This document shows, in pieces, positions 1-8,897 of a DNA stretch of 64,000 nucleotides. A program made the translations under genes and the position numbers. Numbering within the stretch: position 1 is the first letter of the stretch; each line of letters starts with the position of its first letter. Source of the DNA: Gracilaria domingensis (lineage: Eukaryota; Rhodophyta; Florideophyceae; Gracilariales; Gracilariaceae); the NCBI GenBank assembly GCA_022539475.1, contig VCMS01000132.1, positions 81,631-145,630 on the forward strand, read 5' to 3'. Under the pieces are notes generated by a model, which saw nothing but the letters and a program-made list of their open reading frames with translations, was not told where the DNA came from and did not search any database.

Positions 1-1798
1 TTGAATCACCTAAGGAAACTTCTATTGATATTGATTATGAATATATTTCTGAAGCCATCGAAGAAAACTGTGCGAAACCCATGGAAAATACTGAACAGTT
101 TAAAAATTCCTCAGGATAATTCTAATTAGACAGAAGAGCCTCCAAAAGGCCCAATTCGAACTGAAAGAATTACAAGACAGCCTACTTGGCTATCCTACGA
201 TCATGCAGACTCAGACGAAGATACAACGGCTGGCGCAGTAATGATGATGACGAACGAGGTGGAGCCCCATTCTGTCGACGAAGCACTTTCATGGAATGAA
301 AATATTTCTTGGAAAATTGCGATGGAAAAAAAATTTAAATCACTCCATGAAAATGAAACATGGGAGTTTATATAGAACAAACCAGAAATGAAACCGTTAT
401 CGCTAAAAGGGGTTTTTAAAATTAAGCCACAAACAAAGAACGAAGGCAAAATTTATAAGGCCCGCTTGGTGTGTCGAGGTTTCCAACAACGTCATGGAAT
501 TGATTACTTTGAGACATATGCTCCCATAGTAAGAATGGCCTCATTAAGAACTATGCTTGCCGTCGCATTACATAACAAAATGCATATACATCAGATCCAT
601 GTTCAAACCGCATTTCTAAACGGAGTCCTCGAAGAAAAAGTTTTTGTAGAACAACTGGAAGGCTTCAAAAATTCAGAATACCCTGAACACGTCTGCAAGC
701 TTAAGAAGGCAATGTATGGTTTAAAACAGGCGCCTATGGCATGGTACACAATGATGAGCTCTGTACTTAATGACATGAATTTTATGAAGGCACACGGAGA
801 TCAAGGAATATTTATTGGAAATATTGACAACTCCAAAGTTTTAATCTCGCCTTATGTCGATGACATTGTGGTCGCAAGTGAAGATATGGGGACTCTGGAA
901 ATTGTTAAGAGCAAACTCAGTTCCAATTTTGATATGAGGGACTTAGGAAAAATTCGGCACGTTCTTGGAATTGAAATTGATTATAATCAAGAACAAGGAA
1001 ACATGAAATTAAGTCCAAATTCCTACGCATCAACAGTTCTCAAGAGATTTGTTATAGAGGAAAGTCGGAGTATAAATACTCCAGTTGAAGCAAACAGAAC
1101 ATTCTTCAAATGTGATACGGAGGACGAAATACGTACTGTTCCATACAGGGAATTAATTGGATAGGTCATGTATTTAATGCTGGGACACGCCCGGATTTGG
1201 CGTACGCAGTAGTAATTTTGAGTCAAAATTCGGAATTCCATAGTTTGGAGCATTGGAAGGCCTGCAAAAGAGTACTAAGGTAGATTCAAGGAACTAGAAA
1301 TATTTGCTTACAAGAAGTCGGAAAACTCAACACTAGATGTCTACAGTGATTCTAGTCGGGGAAATACAGAAAACAGAAAATCAGTATCTGGATTTGCAGC
1401 ATTTTACGGAAACTGTTTGGTGTCGTGGTCCAGTCGAAAGCAAAATTGTGTAGCACTTTCATCTACCAAAGCAGAGTTAATTGCTCTCACCGAAGCCGTG
1501 AAGGAAGTAAAATGGCTCAAGAAATTATTGGATGACTTCTCATGAGATATTGATTTTATACAACTGTTTGTGGATAATCAATCAACCATTGATATTGCCA
1601 AAATAAAAGGAAGTCACGGAAAATCTATGCATGTTGCTATCCGATATTTTTATATTCAAGAACGCTTGGAAAATGGTGAAGTGGAACTCAGGTACTGTTC
1701 CACCGACCAAATGACAGCTGATATATTCACAACGTCGCTACAGAAAATTAAGCACTATCGCTTTATAAAAAACTTAGGACTTCAGCAGATATCAAGTT
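1..1798 (+). pseudogene. Copia-A polyprotein, 3' part (reverse transcriptase and RNase H), degenerate and cut by the window edge
   Basis: The polyprotein of a Ty1/Copia retrotransposon makes the enzymes that copy and integrate the element. Visible in order: the pre-RT motif ending EALSWNENISWKIAMEKKF (about 270-335), an in-frame TAG near 374, then the RT core at 388-1164 with KARLVCRGFQQRHGIDYFET, NGVLEEKVFVEQLEGF, AMYGLKQAPMAWY and the catalytic YVDDIVVAS. RNase H pieces follow: the 'SVSGFAAFYGNCLVSWSSRKQ'-like block near 1380-1445, SSTKAELIAL and the C-terminal block at 1570-1800 (ADIFTTSLQ). Stops at 1162 and near 1280 and a frame change before 1570 break it. Gag, protease and integrase would lie left of the window. 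It leads directly into a polypurine tract and LTR. Family assignment is secure; inactivity is seen directly. Confidence 0.93.
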
Positions 1799-1807
1799 GA
1801 GGGAGGG
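1799..1807 (+). other. Polypurine tract of Copia-A
   Basis: A nine-base all-purine run sits immediately before the LTR TG, the expected plus-strand primer position for an LTR retrotransposon. Confidence 0.7.
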
Positions 1808-2073
1808 TGTAGTAGAAGCACCTGGAAGCTTCTAGATAACAACTGGAAACTGCTACCTTCCAGAGAGTTCTAGAATATTCCATAGAACATATAAGTAGAA
1901 ATAATTAATGCGTAATGATAGAAACTCTATAGAAGTCTAGACCACTATAGAACTTTATTGAAACAGTATAAAAGAGTAGAAGAGAACTCCAGTTTGACGG
2001 AAGATAGAAGTCAAGCCGAGTCTCAGTGATTAAAACCACTTCTTCTTTATCCTAAGCGTTTCTACCTACAACA
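1808..2073 (+). repeat. 3' LTR of Copia-A (266 bp)
   Basis: It begins TGTAGTAG and ends CTACAACA, a near-perfect terminal inverted repeat with the canonical TG...CA ends, directly after the polypurine tract. A TATA box (TATAAAAG) lies at 1967-1974 and would set the U3/R boundary. The 5' LTR is outside the window, so identity and age cannot be read here. Confidence 0.85.
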
Positions 2074-2160
2074 CCCATTCCCCACTGTTCTCACTCTTCA
2101 CCCATTTTTGGCGCATCACACGTTCGGATCTTCTGTCTCCGTCTCTCTAAACATCATTTT

Positions 2161-3290
2161 CTAGAAGTCAGGCGGGCAATTATCCCCATTCTCGTACACC
2201 CGCCTTGCCCCAAGACGGCTTCCCATGCCCCCTATTCTTCTCTCCTCCTGTCCCGTTAGAATTGACTCCGCTGTCCGCGCTGCCTCCACCGCACTCTTAA
2301 ACCCAGTGAAAACCAGAGCCCCGACTGCCTCCAGCGGCACCTCATCCACCATCTTCCTCACCTCATTACGCCTCTTCTTCAGACGGCTCTTCCCATCCCC
2401 CACCCCACCACCCTTTGTCTTCGGTGTCACAGGGGACCCCTTTTGTACCGCTACCCTTCCCGTACCTCCCTTCTCGGTCTTTCCGTCCACGCCTCCGTTC
2501 ACCGTCTTCTCTTCCACCAATCTTTGCCTCTTTCCCACCTCCTTCACCTCCTTCACCTCCTTCTCCAGCACGTCCAACCACTCGTCTAGAACCCTATTTT
2601 CCTCCCACAACTCTCCAACCTCCCCTCCCGCACACACACTCCATTATCCGATACACATGATTCCTCAGCTCCACTTCTAATACCGAGAACGAATTCCGCA
2701 GGCTCGAAATTGCCTCAACCGAAACACCACTACCACCCCCACTCAGCACCACACCGCCCATTTCCGTCACAATCTTCATATTGCAATCGTCCAGTCGCTC
2801 CTTCATCACAAATCCCAACATCCACACCCTCGCCTTCATCTCCCCCACAAACCGCATCTCCCTGTCACCCTCTCCGACCCCACTCTCCATCTCGTTTCTA
2901 ATCTCCAACTAACATAGATGCACCGCCCTCCTCCTCTCCATTGCAATGCCTTCTACCTCCAGTCAAATCCGCTTCTCCACCCCATCACTATCCCCTTTCC
3001 TCGACTCACGCTTCTTTTCTTCATCGGCCACGCCCTTCGTCTGCGAAATCCGACCAGCCGCCGAAATCACGTCCTCTTCCCGCCTTGGTGACGTCGTCGG
3101 CGATATTTCCTTCTCCTCCAATAGCGCCAACAGCTTCTAATACTTCACGCATCCGTTCGACATCTTCAGAAGAGAAAGCACTAGATGGATCGATATTTTC
3201 GCTGCGATACAGTGCAATCCAGATAAGCTATGCTGTCCACCCCCACTTTCCAAGCGAATGGGCTATATCCAGCACCATGATTGTCTCTGT
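2161..3290 (-). pseudogene. Unrecognised degenerate protein-coding region
   Basis: Three minus-strand frames are open in succession. The 5' part (about 3290-3060) has a protein-like stretch with SSAFSSEDVERMREVLEAVG and GRDFGGWSDFADEGRGR. The middle (2908-2594) has MKARVWMLGFVMKERLDDC and ends in a helical region. The 3' part (2637-2161) has a Lys/Glu-rich probable coiled coil (WLDVLEKEVKEVKEVGKRQ) followed by SRLKKRRNEVRKMVDEVPL. Frames change near 3060 and 2620, and stops interrupt near 3235, 2960 and 2905. I do not recognise a family. It lies next to the Copia-A LTR and may be another element's accessory gene. The opposite strand is open only because of pyrimidine-rich composition. Confidence 0.35.
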
Positions 3291-3324
3291 TTCTCTCATC
3301 CTATCCCAGGGAAACACTTCGATA

Positions 3325-3700
3325 CCCGCTTGATATTCCTTAGATATGCTTTGGATATCCGAATGATTTCTCGGATATCCATCTGATTTCCGACGTTGGA
3401 TATACGGCCGATGTACATAAGATACACTACAATGTTCACAATATCCATACCATTGATATTCGTCTGATTTCTGGATGTCCGAATGATGTCCGAGCAATTC
3501 CAAGAGAAGCAACTTTGGTTTTCGAAATCATTCGTCATGTCTACTGTTATATCTTTCAAAGTAGTTCATGCATGTCTCAAGGGCATCAAAAGAGTATCAT
3601 TTCGTACATCATCTGTCATATCTACTGGATGTCACAGGGATATCATGGATATACGTAAGACATCCAGATGATATCCAAAAGACATACGGATTTCTAATCT
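3325..3700. repeat. Degenerate GATATCC-motif repeat region
   Basis: Short blocks related to GGATATCC, TCCGAATGATNTCC and CATCTGAT recur many times in both orientations over about 375 bp (for example near 3340-3400, 3470-3490 and 3630-3680). This gives a palindrome-rich stretch with no coding signal. It looks like a decayed microsatellite or a scrambled foldback element. Confidence 0.5.
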
Positions 3701-3925
3701 ATGGGGTATCATTTGAGCATCTGTATACTTCTCTGGGTATTTCCCACCAAAACATCTACTGTAAACCTCCGCACCTTTCTCCTAAGCGCCGCCACCCTGT
3801 CTCTTCGTTCGTGCTCACATAGTCCTCACCCACCTCGCCTCGACCGGCTATATTTTTCTCTTCCGCCATAAACTCACTCGGTGGTTATGGCAAAACAGGA
3901 AGATATGGCCAGTGGAAGCAAGGTG

Positions 3926-4092
3926 GGGAGTAGTGATTGTAATTAGAGTAGTTCACCCTCCGTCTCGACCCGGGGCATCTTCTTTTTCTATCACATCCTG
4001 TGTGGGCTGAGACAGAAAAAGAAGACGTGACCACTCGACACCGGATGGGTAGTAGTGATAGTACGTAATGTAGTTTACACTCCGTCTCCCTA
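3926..4092 (+). repeat. Imperfect direct repeat pair (about 45 bp each)
   Basis: The block starting GTGGGGAGTAGTGATTGTAA (about 3926-3970) recurs as GATGGGTAGTAGTGATAGTA (about 4044-4089). Both end in a CCGTCTC motif and are about 118 bp apart, consistent with an old tandem duplication just downstream of the epimerase pseudogene. Confidence 0.6.
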
Positions 4093-4104
4093 ATACTACT
4101 ACCT

Positions 4105-4810
4105 TTAAACGACCTTTGGAAAACAAGCCATGGCATGAGCTGGGTCATTCGAGCCAAAAATGGCAGATCCGAAAACTAAAATGTTTGCACCGGCCCTCAC
4201 CACTCCTTTTACAGTACTCATTCCAATACCCCATCCACCTGTATCCTCATTCTTGGGTACAAGCCCCTTGCCTGGCGCACCTTGTCAACAACACCCTCCA
4301 TGAACGCCTGTCCTCCAAACCGTGGCTCCACCGTCATCAACAATAACATGTCTACAACTCCTTCCTTCATAAGTGCTTCTACGACCTTTATAGACGTATT
4401 TGGGCGAAACGCAACTTCAACCTTCATCGCCATCCTTTTAATTCGGTTACATAATTCCTTCAACACCACGTTCTCCTCCTCAGTTGGTACCTCGCACTTT
4501 TCTACTCCCTTAGCCACACTTTCGATATGAAATGTGACTCCGTCTGCGCCTGCTTCTGCAAGGTCTTTTATCCATCGCCCATGATCTGATACCATCAGAT
4601 GAAAGTCCAAAAACAATTTGTATGCCTCTGCAGCATTTTCACAACAGGCGGTCCAACAGTAAGGTTCGCCACAAAATGACCATCCATTATATCTTTATGA
4701 AGCCACTCCGCTCCAGCCTCTTCCATTGCACTCGCTTCATCTTAAAGGCGAGCAAAGTCTGAAGCCAAAATTGATGGCACTATAATTAAACGAGAATCCA
4801 TACTGAACAT
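4105..4810 (-). pseudogene. RPE: Ribulose-phosphate 3-epimerase pseudogene
   Basis: The family interconverts ribulose-5-phosphate and xylulose-5-phosphate (pentose phosphate/Calvin cycle). Minus-strand motifs in family order: [72 protein letters not shown], and the C-terminal phosphate-binding block RAGANILVFGSAIFGSNDP. Together they cover the whole length of the enzyme (about 225 residues). It is broken by an in-frame TAA at 4742-4744, a frameshift near 4617, and a one-base shift near 4228 inside the catalytic VDGG loop. No targeting peptide is evident before the ATG at 4808-4810. Compact and intron-free, so it could be a retrocopy, but no poly(A) tail was seen. Confidence 0.9.
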
Positions 4811-5264
4811 CGAAAACTTCAGTAGCACCAAACCTCTGGCTCCCAGACATACTCCCCTTTTATAACTCAATGAAAAAGAACATTGTGGCATTCCGAGTGA
4901 AATTATAGATCGGATTCACGTCACTTATGAAGCCAAAATGGCTCCTTTCATCCTGTATTCAAGCTCTCCGTAACTCGTACTTTACAACTCAGGCTCGCAA
5001 TGAGTTTCATTCATTCTAAACTTTCTATTCTTCCACCTAATTTTCATAAAACATCACTACACTGAGTGGCTTTTCGTCTCATACAAGCTCTATCATTCGT
5101 TCAGTACAATCATATGTCATACATTTTGCTCACTTTCCGAAGATGAACCATGTTCGCGTTCTCTGCTTACCCATCGTTTGTACTTAAGTATCACTCTTCA
5201 CCTTATCAGTTCTCGGCTTCATCTTTCATGTTTATCGTTACACAAACACAATCGAACGGTTGCA
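4811..5264. other. Intergenic, no gene seen
   Basis: About 450 bp between the divergent epimerase pseudogene and the ketopantoate-reductase-like gene. No reading frame resembles a protein. It probably held the promoters of both genes; no specific motif is convincing. Confidence 0.5.
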
Positions 5265-6167
5265 ATGAACACCCAGTCCGACATGCCTCCGACTGCGCCT
5301 CCGAGTTCCAGGTACTCTGACGTCTCTCAGAGCTCATCTCTGACTCGAGGCACTCGAGCCGTTATTGCTGGAACGGGGCGTATAGGTACCATGCTGGCGA
5401 CCAAAGAAGATATGGTCATTTCCGCACTAGAATTCTGCAGCATGTCTGTTACTTCTCATTTTTCTGATGTACCGATACTAGTTTGTGGAAGAACAAACAG
5501 CCTGGAGACCGTAATTCAGGCTTGCCTTCATTCGCTCGAAGAGATTCTCGTTTTCCTTCAGAATGGAGACATCATACCATTGGTTTCGAAGCTCGGTGTC
5601 GATAATTCTTCAAAAGTTGTCCTTTATCAAGGTGTACATTCAAGATACGCAGCTCCGCAGGATCGTGTCACTCCTCAAAGTCCGGATGGTCTCACTTCCG
5701 CAACAGGAAAGTAGGCCTCCAACGTTGCAGACAGGTTTAGATCTATGGGTCTCACTTGCTGGGTTGTAGACGAAGACATATGTCTCGTAAACTATTATGA
5801 GAAGTTCGTGTGGTTGTCAACGTTCAACATCGTCGGGACTTCAAGAGGTTTCATTCCTATGGGCGTAATCGCTACGGAGTGCAATACGGTTGTGGTCACA
5901 ATAATGAAAGAGCTGTTGAAGATAGTTTCGCTTAAGACAGGTACTACTTGCAACCTCGAAGAAACTGTTGCGCCACTTATTGCATATGGGAAAACTCTCG
6001 CTGGCTTCCCTACTTCTTTTTCCGACTTTTAGTTTAGCAACGCGTACTTCTACGAGTTTTCCCTCCAAGAAAGAAAGATCGTAGGCGGTGACCCCGCTCC
6101 GTTTCATACAAACTACGTCAACGTTCTTAAGGAAAATTTATCCCCCTTCCCATTCCCCCTGTTTTGA
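5265..6167 (+). pseudogene. Ketopantoate reductase-like (ApbA/PanE-type) NAD(P)-binding oxidoreductase with two in-frame TAG codons
   Basis: From the ATG at 5265 one frame runs about 300 codons to the TGA at 6165-6167, interrupted only by TAG at 5712-5714 and TAG at 6030-6032, with no frameshift. The Rossmann motif is AVIAGTGRIGTMLA (about residues 40-50). Family features follow: DVPILVCGRTNS, EILVFLQNGDIIPL, GLTCWVVDED, KFVWLSTFNIVGTSRGF and the C-terminal GGDPAPFHTNYVNVL. The first TAG falls in TGK-stop-ASNVADRF, where relatives have GKWA, so TGG became TAG. A TTG at 5178 extends the frame upstream, but the ATG at 5265 fits the family start better. The substrate is uncertain; many algal members are uncharacterised. 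Either a recent pseudogene or a gene needing readthrough. Confidence 0.75.
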
Positions 6168-6802
6168 AGTTAGATCTCATGAAATTTCGGTATTCTAGAC
6201 CTTATTGATGTAGAAACGAAATTTTTGAAGATAGTTAAACAGAAAATATACTTTATCTAAATGAACTATTCCTATTACATTACTTATGTTGTTGGTCTTT
6301 TTGCGGTTGGAATATGCCCTTTTGAAACCTACATCCTTTTTCAGTAAAAGCTTGCTACGTTATTGTTAGACAGAAAAGCGTCATGCCATAACATTGAACT
6401 GCACGAAACTAGTAAAGACACAAATACAAAAGTGTGATATTTCTGAAGATCTAAGCGTCTGCAATACTTTGGGCATCGGTATAAACTAGAGTAAACCTTT
6501 CATGGATTTCAAACCCTAATGGAGGCTGTTATACTCTTCTTGATTTCAAAGCTCATTTTGAAGATGTTAATAGTTTTCTTTACCCACTTGAGCTAGTACA
6601 TATAAATACATATAAATTGTGACTCTTTCTTTCGTTTTTAAGTGCAAATCGATGCAAAAGCTTCTCGTCCTAGTAACGTTTCAAAACAGTACTAGAATAT
6701 CTGTATATAGTCGTTCGTAGACTTATTTTATACTACAAAACACCTTGTGAACATCAATCATATCCTTCTCATTCGTATACCCACACTCCAAGCTTTCAAA
6801 AT
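6168..6802. other. AT-rich intergenic region
   Basis: About 635 bp with no protein-like frame, between two same-strand genes. It presumably contains the 3' end of the reductase-like gene and the promoter of the HAD gene. Confidence 0.5.
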
Positions 6803-7621
6803 ATGTCTAAGTCAGAAAGTAAAGCTGAAGAAGTAACTCCCCAGCAGCTGGCTAACGAAATCTTTGAAAATGGCTACGATTTGATTAGTGATATTGACGG
6901 TACTCTAGAAAGAGCTGGGGCCAACATTCCTGCCGAAACAGTACAATGCATGAAGTACATCAATGCACGCGTTTGTTTCGGAATTTCTACTGCGCGAGAT
7001 ATAGACGATTCCGAGAGTTTCATAGAGCATCTGAGTGGCTACACTTTTGGAATTTCTGGAAACCAAGGCGCACGGGTGAGATTATCGAATGGCACTGAAA
7101 TTGATTAAGACCTTGACAGGGAAGGCTACAAACGATGTGCAGCCGAACTTGAGAGGCTTGCACTCTCATTAAATGAATCGCACAGACTTCACGAAGAGCA
7201 TCCACAAGCAGTTTTGAGCACTAGAAAAGACAGTGGACTCCCTAACTTCACATACAAAAGACTGTCAAAGTAGGAAACAGAAATTAACTCCGGTATTTCA
7301 AAATTGTTGACATCGTTTCCGAACCTCGTTGCGTGCGCTCAAGATAAAAACTGTGACATAGTGGAAATTCGTTTTACGAAAAGCAGTGAGGCGCTAGCCT
7401 TGGTTGATAACGATCCCCAGTTCCAAACTCGTTTAATCGTTGCTTTCGGGAATGCTTCCAAAGATGGTCCTCTACATGAAATGGCAACCCTTGCAGTTCA
7501 TGTCAAGAGAGACGAACCTCCAGCATCGGTAACATGTCTTTTTGATGTGGTGAAGGACGTGCATGAAACCATTAGAAGGGTGGCCGAACTGTACGGGTAC
7601 AAAAAATGCAAGTTTCAATAA
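6803..7621 (+). pseudogene. HAD-superfamily phosphatase-like gene, copy 1 (trehalose/sucrose-phosphatase type), two in-frame stops
   Basis: A single frame from ATG 6803 to TAA 7619-7621 (273 codons) is interrupted by TAA at 7106-7108 and TAG at 7271-7273, with no frameshift. HAD motif I is intact: LISDIDGTLERAGANIPAE, with DxDGT. Motif II-like FGISTARDID and ISGNQGARVRL fit Cof/OtsB-type (class IIB) hydrolases. The C-terminal part has IVAFGNASKDGPLHEMA then LAVHVKRDEPP, resembling motif IV and the following strand. Such enzymes dephosphorylate sugar phosphates; the substrate cannot be told. A diverged paralogue lies tail-to-tail on the other strand (7732-8699). Confidence 0.65.
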
Positions 7622-7731
7622 TTTAGAAATGCTCTTGAAATTTGTTCGAAGTGCTACGATGCCTCCAATATTTGGTAATTTAGGATATGAATTCTCAGTA
7701 ATAAAAGGATCGTATATATCTCAGCACCTTT

Positions 7732-8699
7732 TTATAATTCTTGGTGTGTTATATCGTGCTGCTTTTCCTTGTAGCCGTACAACAAAGCCACCAGCATAAT
7801 TGTCGAATGCATATCCTCCAAGCTTTGAAACAGGTTGTGTACTTCACGCGGGATACACTCCTCTTTGACGTGAACGCCGTACAAGCCTACCCCAGGCAAA
7901 AGACCGTCGCTCCAAGCACTTTCGAACGTCACAAGGTGATCCGTATTAATAAATCTTGGTTCATTGTCCACAAGATTTGCTCCTCCACTTCCTTTGGTGA
8001 ATATCTTGTCCTCAATCTCGCAACTTTTATCTCTGGGATAGATAACAGAGGTATCCATCTTCTGAAACAGGTCCTCAATAGCAGAATCCACTTCTTCTCT
8101 CCATGGCCACAGTTTATTGCATACGAAATTGGGAAGGGCACTATCACTCCTGCTCTCCACGAACTCCTTCTCATCATCATTCACAGTACTATCCCTCTTA
8201 TTCAAATCCCTTGCCAAGAACAGTAGTCCGTCAACAGTTTGGTCCAAGGATGTGATCATTGAATGGAACCTTAATTTCCCTATCGTCAGAGAAACGAAGG
8301 AAAGCTCCATGACTCGCCGACATACCAAACTTATAGTCTTAGAGTCCTTCCATTGTTGCCTCCACGTCGCCCACATCACCCCCTGTAACAATTAGGAAAC
8401 CAAAAACTTTCGTCAATGAACTTCATACACTTCACAACTTCTTCAGGAATTGACTCTTTCTCTCTTCTCAACATTCCATCAACGAAACTTAATATACCCT
8501 AACCATTTGCATACATGAACTCAGACAGCGTATTGGGTGAAATTTCCGTCAAGTCTCTTTGTTCCTCTACCATTCTTCCTGATACAGTAACCATACTGCC
8601 ACAAGTACTGCATAGACAGGTACTGCATGGACCTCTCATCTTCATAATTCTCTTCAAACCAACCTTAAGTGCAGTTTCAAAATTGGTAGGACGCTTCAT
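7732..8699 (-). pseudogene. HAD phosphatase-like gene, copy 2 (inverted paralogue)
   Basis: The 3' half (8391-7732) aligns with copy 1: DSALPNFVCNKLW against DSGLPNFTYKRLS, LVDNEPRFINTDHLVTFESA against LVDNDPQFQTRLIVAFGNA, and LFQSLEDMHSTIMLVALLYG against LFDVVKDVHETIRRVAELYG. The N-terminal part from ATG 8699 holds ANG-stop-GILSFVDGMLRREKESIPEE: the tyrosine of copy 1 is a TAG, and motif I DIDGT has become FVDGM, so the catalytic nucleophile Asp is gone. Frame breaks lie between about 8400 and 8450. The two copies are convergent with about 110 bp between them, implying a local inverted duplication. Confidence 0.65.
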
Positions 8700-8897
8700 G
8701 TTCAATTGCGATATTGAATGGTGCCACCAATGATGTTAACGATACTGAGCATGTTCCAATTGGACGAAACTGGACCAGAAACATATCACATTTGTTCAAG
8801 TACAAGACTGCCGCACCTATTCCAAGTTTATATGTATAGCCTTAAAATAATATACTATTCGTAATAATCGCAAGACACTCATAATTTACTAATCATC

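Noticed and set aside
2225..2680. Plus-strand frames rich in Pro/Ser over 2.2-3.3 kb
   Set aside because: The strand is pyrimidine-rich. The complementary minus-strand frames have more natural composition and hydrophobic patterning, so the plus frames look like shadows.
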